DNA of 64,000 nt from positions 445,501-509,500 of the forward strand of contig CAUEEP010000932.1 in the NCBI GenBank assembly GCA_958450365.1, in the 5' to 3' direction. The notes under the pieces were generated by a model. It saw only the letters and a list, made by a program, of their open reading frames with translations, searched no databases and was not told the DNA's origin. Of this stretch, positions 38,201 to 47,929 are shown one piece after another. Both the position numbers and the translations under genes were made by a program. The first letter of the stretch is position 1. Every line of letters starts with the position of its first letter. The DNA comes from Mesorhabditis belari (Eukaryota; Nematoda; Chromadorea; Rhabditida; Rhabditidae).

Positions 38201-41200
38201 AGGCTAACCAAAAGTGTGGTTTTTCAAATATTATAGCTTAATATTTTGGAGGTGATTACTTTGCGCCATTTTATTTGCGCAAAAGGGGCATTTGCACAAC
38301 TGGGTCTTTTGCGCAACTCACCATAACTTTCTTCTAAGTGGGCCAATCTTTATGATTTTGGTCTCATTTTGTAGATCGCAATAAGTGCAACAAAATGACA
38401 CCAAAATTATACCAAAACAACCAAAACATCATAAAGATTGACCCACTTAGAAGAAAGTTATGGCGTTATGGATTCGGGAGTGGCTACTTTGCGCCAAATT
38501 TTTTCCGTAACTGGGTCTTTTGCGCAACTCGCCATATCTTTCTTCTAAGCTGGTCAATCTTTATGATTTTGGTTTCATTTTGTTGCACTTGTTGAGATCT
38601 ACAAGATGACACCAAAATCATAAAGATTGGCTCACTTAGAAGAAAGTTATGGTGAGTTGCGCAAAAGATTCAGTTGCGCAAATGACCCTTTTTCGCAAAA
38701 AATTTGGCGCAAAGTAGCCTATCCCAGAAAAGACAAAGAAGTTGGCTTGTCTTGTGGCTTGACAAAGAAAAGGAAACTTAGTTAACTGATCGTAGATAAA
38801 ATTTCATTTTATTTCATTTTCTTAGAGTTTAACTCAACTAAAAAAAATTCAACCAGGATTTTTCAAAAATCCTTGTTTCAAAATAAAATAGGTCAGTTGA
38901 GAAATCGAAATTTAATTCAAAAGTCATTTCTCTTATTGATGAAATTCTTTATTTTTAAATTTCTTTCGACTTTTGTACTCTATTCAATCTAAATTTTGAT
39001 ATGATTTATTGTATTGAGCTGTACAGCGAGGAAAATCATGTTTTAAATAAAAGATTTCAACAATTATCACCCCCGAATGAGAAAAAGGGCGATTTGTAGC
39101 TTTATAGATTATAGCTCCTTTGAAATTAAATTATCTAAAGCCTAAACTTTATTAGGGAAACGTGGCGATCTTTTTTTGACAAGAGATGGCTCAAATTTAA
39201 CGGCACTAAATGAGAAACTAAAAGATGGACAACGGACTAAATGAGAAACTAAAAGATAATACCACGCGTGACGTAAGTTTCTTATTAAAAATAGTTGTGT
39301 TAACGATCAGCGGTAACAAACCTAGCCTTCGCGCAATCATCCGGATTTTGAATCTCGTCGATTTTCTTCTGAATTCTCTCGCTGAGCGCTTCCAATGAAG
39401 CTTTTCTCCAATCGGCTTGCGTATCGGAGATGTTTGATGAATAGGCCAAGAGATGGATTAGCTGAATAGTTTGCATTGATTTTTTGGTTTAGCTTCAGTA
39501 TACTTCAGTGTACTTCAGTGTACTTCTTAGTTTCCAATTTTTTTTCAGTAATTCTTAGTTCCCAAAAGCAATGTTTCAACTTTCGGAGATTAGGGGGAGG
39601 AAATTGGAAATTAATTGAGATATTTGGCTTGCGAGATTCGGAATCGAATCGGAATCGAATCGAATTGGGACGGAATCAGAACCGAATTGGAACCGGAACC
39701 GGATCGGAATCGAATCGAAATCGAATTTGGAATCGAATTGGAACTGAATCGGAGTCGAATCGGAATCGGAATTGGAATCGAATTGGAACCGGAACCGGAT
39801 CGGAATCGAATTGGAACGGAATCAGAATCGAATTGGAACCGAATCGGAATCGAATTGGAACGGAATCAGAACCGAATTGGAACCGAATCGAATTGGAACC
39901 GGAACCGGATCGGAATCGAATCGAAATCGAATTGGAATCGAATTGGAACCGGAACCGGATCGGAATCGAATCGAAATCGAATCGGAATCGAATCGAAATC
40001 GAATTGGAATCGAATTGGAACCGGAACCGGATCGGAATCGAATCGAAATCGAATCGGAATCGAATCGAAATCGAATTGGAATCGAATTGGAACCGGAACC
40101 GGATCGGAATCGAATCGAAATCGAATCGGAATCGAATCGAAACCGAATTGGAATCGAATTGGAACCGGAACCGGATCGGAATCGAATCGAAATCGAATTG
40201 GAATTGAATTGGAACCGAATCGGAATCGATGAGAAATTTCATCGATCGAAGGTATCTCATTATTTCAACTCAACTTGTTTTTTCTTTTTTCATTTTTCTT
40301 TAAAAAACTAAAAACATTGCTCTTCATTCGTTGATTATTCACCTGATCAATTGTGTGATTTTTGTAGCTGGGCTCTTTGTCGCTTTTCTTGAATTCGCTT
40401 CGTAGATAGTAGAAAATCTCCCAGATTCGCTGATCGAGACCACGGCGGAGCTGGAATATGCAAATTTTTGAGGGATTAGTGGTTTGCTGGTCGCTCATCA
40501 CGGTTTACACTTTCCCACAGTTGAAACATTTGATTTTTGAGCGAAAAAAATAATTTTTTTCTTGAAACTTAGAAATAAACTGAATAGATTTGCTGATTTT
40601 TTAAGAAATTTTTCAAATGTTTCAAATTTTTAAAGCTTTTTTCTTGCGTGGTTACCTCTTCTCCGACTCTGGACGGTCCCGAGGCTGCTCCTTGCTCGCT
40701 CAATGGTTTTGGCGCGACTTCTTGCAATTTCACTGGCTAAATTGGCTAAAATTTCAAAAAAAATCTTCAAATTTTCGTTGCAACTATTTAAAAGCTAGTC
40801 TTACTGTTTTACTTTGTGTTTTTAATCTTTAACTATGTTCAATGCTTTAGATTTTAACACATTAGCGATGATACGGCTCGTATATAGATTTAGCACTTTT
40901 TTGTGAGGCTAATTGAGCTGAGCTTTTCACCAAACGGTTTTCGGGGTCAAGAAATTTGAATCCGTTATTAGTTTTTAAATAAAACCGCTCTTTTTTTGGA
41001 TATTTCATTCGGTGTAAATACCCAAGTGTGACTCCAAATCTAGAACCAGAAAAATTTTCATGTTTACGTAATCGTGCGGCTTCTGACACACGAATTTTAG
41101 GGATATAAGGCAAAACTGTTCCTGTTCCGCTCTTTTTTTCCCCAATTTCGTTTAATTACCCAAGTTTTGAAAGTTTTATGATGACCATACAAGAAATTGA

Positions 41201-42541
41201 CTTCACTCTCTCAATCCCTCACCTCTTCGCGATTTTCCCGTATCCGATTCAATTTCTCGACTTTCTCCGTCTCTTTTAGTCGCCTTTTATCCAGCCCATC
41301 ACGATCTTTTCGCTCTTGTTCTGAAATTTTTCAAATATTGGATTGGTGAATTGAAAACTGCCGGCTATTGTGATATGTGACAGTTTGAGCACTTTCTTCA
41401 AAAAAAACCCATTTTGGTGTCAATGGAAAAGTTGTAGAGAATCAAAAATCAAGCTTATATCCAAATTTTCAGAACGATTCAAAAACTGGTTTTCAAGAAA
41501 TGCCAAATTTACGAATTTTCACAAAACTTGCAACAAAACTTGCATTTTAAGCGAAACTACTAAGTGTATCTTTTTGCAAATTTGGCTATAAGCCTAATTT
41601 TTGATTCTCTACAACTTTTCCATTGACACCAAAATGGGTTTCTTTTGAAGAAAGTGCTCAAACTGCTCAAACTGGGACATCTCTAAGTGTATCTTTTTGC
41701 AAATTTGGCTATAAGCCTAATTTTTGATTCTATACTATTTTGATTCTCTAGATTTTTTTTATAGAACTAAACTCACGTATCATCTCCTGTAGTCGATCAT
41801 TTTGCTTTTTCAACTCTCGAATATTCGACAACGCCTCGTCCAAACGGGAAGTCACCCCGGAGGCATCTGCATAGGAATCTAGAAAATTGGTTTCAGTTGG
41901 TTTCAGTTGGACGGAGTGGAATGATTAGAATAATCATTAGAAAGAGGCCTTGAGTCGAATCGCCGATTCGATTCGACTTTAAAATTTGAATCAATTCGAT
42001 TCGAAGGTGTTGAAAATTCGAATTGATTCGAAAATTTCAAAAAGTCGAATCAATTCGATTCAATTCAACCAAAAACGATTCGATGCCGATGTCTAACAAT
42101 CACGGAGATCTTTTGTGGACTTATTTAAATAAATAGCTTCTCTAATTAAGCTAAAAACTTCAATGCTTTGTTTATGCTATGAATCGAAAAAGGTGAGTTT
42201 CAAATTAGATGAAGCCTTTAGTGGAATGATTAAATTAATCATGAGCTGGTATTTTCTCCTTATTTAAAAGCTGTGACTGAGCTTATAATTCGAAATCTGG
42301 AAAGGATTAGCGATTAGCGTCTTGTCTTGATTAGCAGTCTTGATTAGCGTTTTAAAGTAGTGTCTACAAGAGTTGTACAAGAGTTGTACAAGAGTTCGAT
42401 TCCGGTTACGGAAGACAGAATATTTAAGTGGAGAAACTCACCGGCTTTCCCCTGCAATGAGAAGAGACTTTGTGATAGATAGAGTAGCACGATCACCCAG
42501 ATGATTAACGCCACAACGGCCGCTGATTTCACCGACCACAT
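23269..42541 (-). CDS. fut-8: Alpha-1,6-fucosyltransferase (FUT8 family)
   Basis: The enzyme transfers fucose from GDP-fucose to the innermost GlcNAc of N-glycans in the Golgi. Nineteen exons agree in phase throughout and give 576 residues (human FUT8 has 575): 42541-42442, 41878-41777, 41320-41223, 40736-40656, 40450-40343, 39461-39322, 38056-37928, 36967-36898, 36772-36698, 35856-35761, 35687-35606, 30169-30078, 28771-28671, 28445-28375, 28201-28122, 26636-26540, 25460-25400, 24696-24597, 23316-23269. The protein begins with a type II signal anchor ([16 protein letters not shown]) and a coiled-coil stem. The catalytic core has [11 protein letters not shown] (GDP-fucose site) and [11 protein letters not shown]. 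An SH3-like end carries [10 protein letters not shown] and GLYPSYK. The last exon starts VIEKW and ends before TGA at 23269. Introns reach 5.4 kb and are filled with repeats. No defect is seen. Confidence 0.95.
23325..23515. repeat. GAAATT hexamers and 12-bp AGATCAATAGATC array
   Basis: A short (GAAATT/GGAATT)n run at 23325-23366 lies just upstream of the last fut-8 exon on the coding strand. It is followed at 23405-23505 by about eight copies of an ATCAAGATCAATAG/GG unit. Both are in the last fut-8 intron. Confidence 0.8.
23748..24185. mobile_element. MITE family 2, full copy
   Basis: The ends TTACGGTAAATATTCTAATA and TATTCGAATATTTACGGTA are inverted and the interior is palindromic around 23960. 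Partial copies with the CGCTGGTTAA and GCGCAGAAATAAAAGTACTT blocks are at 36170-36383 and 51660-51903. Confidence 0.75.
24940..25015 (+). pseudogene. tRNA-Met-like sequence
   Basis: AGCATCGTCGGCGCAGTCAG resembles the start of elongator tRNA-Met, and ACCCGGGTTCAACC serves as a T-arm. The anticodon region is a GGCCCTCACGGCC hairpin without a CAT anticodon, so it is a pseudogene or tRNA-derived repeat in a fut-8 intron. Confidence 0.4.
25145..25200. repeat. 8-bp repeat (ACAAGCAG)n
   Basis: Six or seven copies of ACAAGCAG or ACAAGTAG, in a fut-8 intron. Confidence 0.8.
25208..25386. repeat. Inverted repeat / MITE-like foldback
   Basis: ATAATATTGTATAGAAAACTC and the following TTAGCCATTACAGTAAGATC are reverse-complemented at 25330-25386, around a short palindromic core (TAGTAGTGCGCACTACTA). 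It ends eight bases before the fut-8 exon at 25400. Confidence 0.75.
25514..26034. mobile_element. 0.5-kb inverted-terminus element, copy 1
   Basis: The ends TATGTCGTAGCCGATTA and TAATCGGCTACGACATA are inverted, and the interior contains a second nested palindrome around TCCAACCATCAAGTATTT. The other copy, in opposite orientation, is at 29202-29706. I found no transposase frame, so it is a non-autonomous element of unknown superfamily. Confidence 0.85.
26090..26500. repeat. Imperfect palindrome in fut-8 intron
   Basis: AACAGTTCTTTTTTGCCGTTGACAA on the left and TTGTCAACGGCAAAAA near 26455 and 26485 on the right form a large imperfect inverted repeat. The arms also share the CCTTCGATTTT and TTTGATACGGAACAAAAT themes, which indicates another degenerate foldback element. 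Confidence 0.55.
26975..27860. repeat. 11-bp minisatellite (AGGAACTATAA)n
   Basis: About 80 copies of AGGAACTATAA or AGGAACTATAG with interspersed AGGAACTAAAC variants. The variant order itself recurs, suggesting higher-order repeats of roughly 100-200 bp. It lies between the fut-8 exons at 26540-26636 and 28122-28201. Confidence 0.95.
29100..30000. repeat. Dispersed repeat, interrupted by the 0.5-kb element
   Basis: The flanks at 29130-29201 and 29707-30000 together match 49430-49800 (shared blocks TTTAGCTAAAG, GGTATATAGCCAAATT, CCAATTTCTTCGTAGAGA). The second location lacks the 0.5-kb element. Shorter fragments occur at 28290-28350 and 53870-53935. It has no coding content. Confidence 0.75.
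29202..29706. mobile_element. 0.5-kb inverted-terminus element, copy 2
   Basis: This is the reverse complement of the element at 25514-26034 over its whole length with modest divergence. It lies within an older dispersed repeat, whose uninterrupted version at about 49482 shows that it was inserted at a TA-containing site. Confidence 0.85.
30480..31060 (-). mobile_element. CR1-like LINE 3' fragment
   Basis: The minus strand reads [58 protein letters not shown] and [17 protein letters not shown] in order, the standard C-terminal layout of a CR1/Jockey reverse transcriptase. Frame changes near 30880 and 30740 break it. It lies in the 5.4-kb fut-8 intron and shares that gene's strand. Confidence 0.8.
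31590..32108. repeat. 14-bp minisatellite (AGTAGAATCTGATC)n
   Basis: About 36 units of GAATCTGATCAGTA with CAGTA/CAATA and GATC/GACC variants, in the large fut-8 intron. Confidence 0.95.
32340..32900 (-). mobile_element. CR1-like LINE 3' end with 41-bp tandem repeats
   Basis: The minus strand from about 32900 reads [38 protein letters not shown] and [20 protein letters not shown], the C-terminal motif of a CR1/Jockey LINE. Near the 3' end, 32477-32645 holds four copies of a 41-bp unit (one longer by 3 bp). The tail ends at CCTGAATAAAGTATC followed by TA repeats, as in the copy at 8690. Confidence 0.8.
33295..33725. repeat. Nested palindromic element
   Basis: Four arms, alternately inverted, carry CAATTTAAATAGTTTTTATAC, AACACCAAGAAATTTGAGCT and TGCCAATGG plus a GGGGCGGGGC end. 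The arrangement fits two copies of a foldback MITE, or one nested in another. It lies in the large fut-8 intron. Confidence 0.7.
33839..34104. mobile_element. MITE family 1, copy B
   Basis: It has the same TACCGTAAATACTGTAATAG termini as the element at 4003-4251 and a closely similar interior in reverse order. Confidence 0.85.
34805..35240. repeat. 14-bp minisatellite (AAAATAGCTTCTAT)n split by a MITE
   Basis: Units of AAAATAGCTTCTAT or AAAATAGCTTATAT run from 34805 to 34915 and resume at 35124-35240. The gap is filled by MITE family 3, so the array is older than the insertion. Confidence 0.85.
34917..35122. mobile_element. MITE family 3, copy B
   Basis: Ends CCGTATTC... and ...ATACGG are bounded by TA on both sides (34915-34916, 35123-35124). 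The interior matches 12537-12754 in reverse complement, including AGCTGACGATGAGATCTTGT. Confidence 0.85.
35243..35532. repeat. Foldback element, ~100-bp arms
   Basis: CGGTACTTG(C/T)C, CAAACATTTGCATACCAT and AAGCCAAATTA blocks on the left recur inverted on the right (GGCTTGTTTACATGGTATGC), giving long arms around a short centre. It directly abuts the 14-bp minisatellite. Confidence 0.75.
36170..36383. mobile_element. MITE family 2, half copy
   Basis: This shares the interior and right end of the element at 23748-24185 (CTCCTATAG...CTTCTATTAGAGTATTTACGG). The end is repeated once more at 36430-36500, so the edge was locally duplicated. Confidence 0.65.
37150..37430. repeat. Minisatellite of CTTATTACAAAGC units
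   Basis: Imperfect units combine AGCTTATTACAAAGC, TGATAGCTTATTACAAAGCC and ATAACAAAGCTTATCA with a higher-order repeat of about 60 bp. It lies between fut-8 exons at 36967 and 37928. Confidence 0.85.
38250..38722. repeat. Nested palindromic element (TTGCGCAA ends)
   Basis: TACTTTGCGCCA at the left and TGGCGCAAAGTA at the right are inverted. Inside, TAACTTTCTTCTAAGTGGG and AATCTTTATGATTTTGGT recur four times in alternating orientation. The layout is that of a MITE with a second copy in its centre, in a fut-8 intron. Confidence 0.75.
39640..40232. repeat. Hexameric minisatellite (GGAATCGAATT)n
   Basis: The units CGGAATCGAAT, TGGAATCGAAT and TGGAACCGGAACC make about 590 bp with a 60-66 bp higher-order unit repeated four times at 39950-40200. 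It lies in the fut-8 intron between 40343 and 39461. Long frames of Arg/Asn/Glu/Ile repeats on both strands come from the array and are not genes. Confidence 0.95.
41380..41760. repeat. Foldback element with duplicated arm
   Basis: AACCCATTTTGGTGTCAATG and TTGTAGAGAATCAAAAAT on the left are inverted at 41600-41660. A GCAAATTTGGCTATAAGCC block is repeated directly at about 41576 and 41698. It lies in a fut-8 intron. Confidence 0.7.
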
Positions 42542-42968
42542 TTGGGGAGAAGTTGAAGGGGAATTGGCTTTTCTAGATTCGCTTCTAGAAATTCTCTTCT
42601 AGAAATTCTCTTCTTCTTGGGGGTCCCCTCGTTGTACCCCCACACGTCAGCCGGGCAGGCCCTGAAATAGCTAACTTTTGAGAGGTATCAAAGAGAATAA
42701 AGAAATGAATAACTGTAAAGAAATGTCGCTGTAAATTGAGCAGTTTTCTAAGCCATATCCCTTTCTCTTTCTACTGTAATCTTGTCTATTTTTTTCGAAT
42801 CTATCCACTTTTTTCTGTTCTAGAGATAGAGATGATTTTTTTAGATAAAAAAAAGTCGTTTAAGATAGACTTAACAGGTTGAAAACTGAAAATTGTCTAT
42901 TTTGGATGTACTGTGTCCATTAGTCTTGGAGTACAGGGTCACCAAGAATAGGTGACCAAGAATTAGTA

Positions 42969-43446
42969 CAGGGTCACCAAGAATTACCGCAACAACGCCG
43001 TATTATTTTATGAGCCCCATTTCACTTTTTGCTTAGTGCAAGAGTTTTGTTCAAAGACCTTCCCGGACTAGATCTCGTTTTCTGAGTCTGAGCCACCCAG
43101 CTCACCCGATCTTAACCCATTGGATTACTCATTACTCATTGGATTACTGGAGTGTTCTTGAAGCTAGGGCATGTGCAAAACCACATAAAAATATCGAAAG
43201 TTTGAAGAAGGCGCTGATCAAAGCATGGGATACCCTCAACGATGCCTATTTGCTCGCCACGGTCAACGCGTTTCCCAACCCTTTGCAGGCCTATCTGAAT
43301 GCCGATGGAGGCAAATTTGAATTTAATTGTTAATTTGTTACTGTTATATGTTGAATAAAGATATTTAAGTTAACTTTTCGAGATGGGTTGCATATTTGGT
43401 TAAAAGCCAGGCCTTTTGTGTGTAGCGGTAATTCTTGGTCACCCTG
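42969..43446 (+). mobile_element. Tc1-like transposon, internally deleted
   Basis: The ends CAGGGTCACCAAGAATTACC and their reverse complement are bounded by TA (42967-42968, 43447-43448). Only 478 bp remain. The frame at 43139-43333 and just upstream encodes the end of a Tc1/mariner transposase: SPDLNPLDY (third catalytic residue region, in a neighbouring frame), then WSVLEARACAKPHKNIESLK and AFPNPLQAYL. A small TGGATTACTCATTACTCAT duplication shifts the frame. Most of the transposase is deleted. A loose extra TIR copy lies just to the left at 42932. Confidence 0.88.
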
Positions 43447-43449
43447 TAG

Positions 43450-44560
43450 AATACAAAAAGAAATCAAAACTTGTGTGGGCTAAATAAATCCAGAAAGAAA
43501 TCTATTTTAATTGACATTAAAAGATTTTACAAAAACTGATTATTAAAAATCTTGTTTAATTGGTGACAAGTTGAAATTTAAAATTTTGAAATTGAAACTA
43601 AATTTTCCCGAATTTCCGTTTTGTACATCGAGGTAAGCCTCGATGTACAAAGTCTTCCATAAAGTCTTTTCTATGCAATAGAAATGCAATAGTCTTTTCT
43701 ATGCAATAGTCTGCATTGCAATGCAATAGTCCCAGAGACGAAGAGGAACTGGCGCATGTAGTTCATCGTAAATGATCAACGAGACAAAATAACTGCGCAA
43801 TTGAACTGGCATGTGTAGAGCAGCAGATTCAAAAAGTGATTGAGTGCAAAAAGTGTCATCTTTTAAGTAACCGGCAGTAACCGGCAGCTTTGAAGTAACC
43901 GGCAATAGACAAAATCAACAAAAATTTAACATTTCATCTGAATAAATGGAGGTTTTTGATTTGAAATTCAATTTGAATTCTATTTTAGATCAATTTTAGA
44001 TCAATTTTATCAATTTTATATAGAATTTGAATCGTAAATCATTTGAATTGAGTTTCAATTTTGCCTAAAAATAGCTAGAAACCAATTCTCAACCATGTAA
44101 TTTACTCCAAAGTAGACAATTTCCAAGAAAATCTTTTCAATGATTCAAAAAAAGTTAATTATTATCTTTCTATTCAATTAAGAAATAGAATAAATGCCAA
44201 AAAATGAATCGAAATGAGACAAAAAATTTGAAAAGACTTCTCGGGAAGAAGATTATGGCTTTAATATTGTAGAGTTTCTTTTTAATAACAATTCAAATGA
44301 AATTTAAAAAGTTATTAACTTTTTACAGATGAAACAATTTAATGAAGACAAGATTAGAGCCACCCACAGCTGTTGGATCCGGAAATCCTATTGGAATTGG
44401 GGTTTAGCACGTTTAGAGAAATTCCTTTTTGAGAAATTCCTGTTTCAAGACAGGCAAGTAGCTTGTCCTGGCTTGTCCTGGCTTGACTTTACTGCGCGTC
44501 TGTCCAAAGGAACAAGTCAAGAAGGTTAGGCTCTCACAAACAAGTCAAGCTCTCACATCA
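43450..44560. other. No gene recognised
   Basis: AT-rich spacer. The only marked structure is a perfect 14-bp inverted repeat at about 43621-43652 (TTTGTACATCGAGG / CCTCGATGTACAAA) with a 4-bp loop, plus short CAATAGTC repeats near 43680-43730. A TTGAAAT-rich stretch follows without coding signal. Confidence 0.5.
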
Positions 44561-44564
44561 CACC

Positions 44565-44795
44565 CAGCCTCAAGCTTTTGAAGTTGCCTAGTCCATCCCA
44601 CCCAGCTTGAAGCTCTTGAAGTTGCCTAGTCCATCCCACCCAGCTTGAAGCTCTTGAAGTTGCCTAGTCCATCCCACCCAGCTTGAAGCTCTTGAAGTTG
44701 CCTAGTCCATCCCACCCAGCTTGAAGCTCTTGAAGTTGCCTAGTCCATCCCACCCAGCCTGAAGCTTTTGAAGTTGCCTAGTCTTTCCCGATCTA
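44565..44795. repeat. 38-bp minisatellite, array 1
   Basis: Five to six copies of a unit CCCACCCAGCTTGAAGCTCT + TGAAGTTGCCTAGTCCAT. The same unit occurs again at 45866-46050. Confidence 0.92.
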
Positions 44796-45047
44796 GTTCT
44801 GGGTCCAAGTCCACCAAAATATTAGATTGGCAACTTGAAAGTTGGTACAATTTTTCCAAAAAACATATTCCCAATTGAATTAGACTTCTCTAAATAAAAG
44901 TCATTAATTACTTAATTTCAGACATGCTTAAGCAACCTTTAAAACAAATTTGATGCAAAAAAAAATAACAAGCCTAGAAACAGCTCAGATTTCTTTTTAG
45001 TCAACGGAAAGTTTCAAGATTAATTGCAAGATTCCAAAAAGTCTTTT

Positions 45048-45131
45048 AAAGTCTAAAGTATTACTTTTAAAGTCTAAAGTATTACTTTTAAAGTCTAAAG
45101 TATTACTTTTAAAGTCTAAAGTATTACTTTC
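45048..45131. repeat. 21-bp tandem repeat, four copies
   Basis: Four near-identical 21-bp units (AAAGTCTAAAGTATTACTTT + T). The unit is a multiple of three, so the minus-strand frame reads a seven-residue repeat, but no gene context supports coding. Confidence 0.9.
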
Positions 45132-45604
45132 ATAACTTTTAGAAAAAAAGATTGAAAGAGAAAGAGAATGAAATCGAATAAATGAAACTTTCTCAATTTC
45201 ACTTATTTCCAACATAATCCGGGTTCAATTTTCCGTTTTTCGTTTAAATTTTCTTCAAAAAATGTAAACCAGACTTTTCTGGCTTCTTTCTCGGAGGCGA
45301 GGCGGATTTTTTTTTGTTTAATTTCGTGATTTAAGAAAATTAATCAAGAGATTTCCTCAAATCCTCAAGAATTTCAAAGTATTCAATAGAAGATTTGTGT
45401 TTTTTGAAAGTACAAAAAGAAAATGAAGCCTGAAATTGGGAGTTTAAACCCTTTTCTACGCTCACAGAGACGCAAAAAGGGGGAAAATATTTCTTGATTT
45501 CATTTGATTTGAAAAGTACGGTAATTGTAGAATAGAATAGAAAATATAGAATGTTTTTTTTTTAAAAAACATGTCTAACTCTAACTCTAACATCTCTAAC
45601 ACTT

Positions 45605-46195
45605 GTATTTTTGTGGAGAAATTCTTTCAACGGTTCGATTGATGGATTTCGATTGATTGATTGGGTTCAAGCGTTCGATTGATTGGGTTTTTTAAGTTTT
45701 TATGTTGATAAGACAGCTGTGGAAAGATCAATTAGATGGATGACTTCATCTAAGAAAAAAAAATGGAGGCAGCCCAATAGGAAAAGCTGAGTTTCAAATT
45801 GTTCAGCTAAGTGCGGGGATTCTGTTGGGGAAAATGGGTAGACAACTTATGCGCATAGCAGCCTCAAGCTTTTGAAGTTGCCTAGTCTATCCCACCCAGC
45901 TTGAAGCTTTTGAAGGTGCCTAGTCCGTCCCACCCAGCTTGAAGCTCTTGAAGTTGCCTAGTCCATCCCACCCAGCCTCAAGCTCTTGAAGTTGCCTAGT
46001 CGATTCCACCCAGCCTCAGGCTTTTGAAGTTGCCTAGTCTTTCCCGATCTTTGTGGAGAAATTCTTTCAACGGTTCGATTGATGGATTGATTGGGTTCAA
46101 GCGTTCGATTGATTGGGTTTTTTAAGTTTTTATGTTGATAAGACAACTGTGGAAAGATCGATTAGATGGATGAATTCATCTAAGAAAAAAAATGG
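45605..46195. repeat. Local duplication flanking 38-bp array 2
   Basis: The block from TTGTGGAGAAATTCTTTCAA to GGAAAGATCAATTAGATGGA at 45611-45762 recurs at 46050-46190. Between the copies are a dispersed segment (45770-45862, also at 49795-49880) and five units of the 38-bp minisatellite. The array therefore probably moved with the duplication. Confidence 0.8.
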
Positions 46196-46199
46196 ATGA

Positions 46200-46740
46200 T
46201 TGGAACTAGAGCAGATCAAAAACTCGTCCGCCACCGGGACTCGAACCCGCCACCTTTCTCTTACCGGGCAAATATGCTAACTGTTACACCACAACGCACC
46301 TGATCCCCTTACTCCAGAGGGAGTTAACTTTCCTCTCTAATTAACCCCCACTGGAGTAAGGGTGATCAGGTGCAATGTGGTGTAATGGTTAGCACGGTTG
46401 CCCGGTCGCGGGTTCGAGTCCCAGCCTGACAAAATTTTTTGATCGGTTCTAGGACTGCCAAACCTATAGCAATTTGATTGGATTCGCTGAAATTTTGAGC
46501 GAATTCAGTAAGAAATCAGTAAAACTAAACTCGATTTAACGATTCCAAAAGGAGAATCGTTAAATCGAGACACATAGTCAAAGGATCTTAGCTGAAAACG
46601 TTAAATCGAGGTTTAGTTCTCATTATCTCAATAAATAGCGTTCAATCGAGTGTAATGGTTAGCACAGTTGCCCGGTAAGCGAAAGCTCGCGGGTTCGAGT
46701 CCCGGTGGCGCACGAGTTTTTGATCTGCCCTAGTTGCTGG
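46200..46740. repeat. Composite inverted repeat with three tRNA-like copies
   Basis: A minus-oriented tRNA-like sequence (46224-46298) and a plus-oriented one (46650-46715) share the outer flank GCAGATCAAAAACTCGT in inverted orientation. A third, plus-oriented and truncated, is at 46373-46437. All have a D-arm like tRNA-Glu/Gln (GTGTAATGGTTAGCA) and a perfect T-arm (CGGGTTCGAGTCCCG). The anticodon arms are not standard. Between the first and third lies a CACCTGATCCCCTTACTCCA inverted repeat. I read this as tRNA-derived repeats or pseudogenes rather than working tRNA genes. Confidence 0.6.
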
Positions 46741-46744
46741 ATAA

Positions 46745-47925
46745 CAAAAGAAAAGTTTCAATTTTAGCGAATGTCATTGAAAAATCAAAGCTCTAATTAT
46801 GTTCTTATAGCTGGTAGATTGGTGAATGAAAGATGAAGATAGAAATGCAGCTTTCAAGTTAAAATGAAGCTTTCAAAGTTTCAATTACTCAAAAATCAAA
46901 GCTCTAATCTGGTCAATGATTTTTGAAGAAAAAAATGAGATTTTAAAATAAAGTACTAAATAAAAGAAGCAAAGTATGCTGCTTTTATTTATCTAATTTA
47001 ATTTAAAACAAAAATATCAGAGTTTTTCAAATAAACAAGTTTGAAATATTAAAAAGAATAGCTCTATACTGATCGAGGCTAAAGTAAAAACGCGTTTGGC
47101 TCAGCTGGGCCAAAGAGCTTTTTATGCTCATCGAACATGGGCATTTAGCGTGAGTATTTGGTGAGTTATATAGAAATAGAAGAAAAAGAAAAGGGGAAAT
47201 TTGAGGGGAAAAGATATAGAGAAGCATGAGGCCCGGAGGGGCTTAGGGAAAAAGAAAAATGAAGTGAGTATAGGATTTGAAAAGAGAAAAAAAGCGGAAC
47301 GGGAGACCCAGATGGGGACGGGGAGCGGCGGAGTGAGGGAATGAGAAGGGAGTGGACAAGGGAAAGGGGGCCAACCCCGTCACTCACATTGATTCTCACT
47401 TCGATACCCACACACCCATTCCTCTTTCTTCTTGCTTGCATAGAAAAACCAAATGTGCTTTTCTATAGTATTTTTAGGCTTTAGATTTCCCGGTGACAGT
47501 CAGAAAATCAGAAAATCAGAAAGACAATGTTGTTTAAGCAATGCAATGTTGTTTAAGCCTCGTTAAGGCCTTGTTAAAGCCTTGTTAAAGCCTTGTTAAG
47601 TATCAATAACCTTTTTAGAGTATTTTTTTGAAGATTTTTATTGAATTTTTGGTATCAAAATGAAGCTGATAAACTAGGCTTTGTGATAGAAAGAGTTTTA
47701 GATTGCTAGCAACTAGTACAGTCCGTTGATCTGAGTGCTCAAACTTGAAACCTCGTTAAACCTCGTTAACATGTCTAACTTGGGTAAACGACGAAAAAAC
47801 GGGCCAGCTGTCACCATAGAACATTTTTGTTCACTCGTTTTCATGTGGGACTATGAGGCGAAACGACGATTTCTAGATTAGATTTAGATTGCTAGCAACT
47901 TTCAATGCGTTGATATGACTCGTCA
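46745..47925. other. No confident gene
   Basis: Mostly AT-rich, with a purine-rich tract at 47160-47360 on the plus strand. A minus-strand ATG at 47441 opens 18 codons before a good GTGAGT donor, and a diverged copy of the same stretch is at 48410-48500, but no further exon could be joined. Confidence 0.4.
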
Positions 47926-47929
47926 AACT

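Noticed and set aside
39476..40311. Long frames of 180-240 codons on both strands
   Set aside because: They are translations of the GGAATCGAATT minisatellite; the unit length keeps several frames open at once.
47388..47441. First exon of a gene (ATG, 18 codons, GTGAGT donor, minus strand)
   Set aside because: A diverged copy exists at 48410-48500 but no downstream exon with a matching phase was found in either place.
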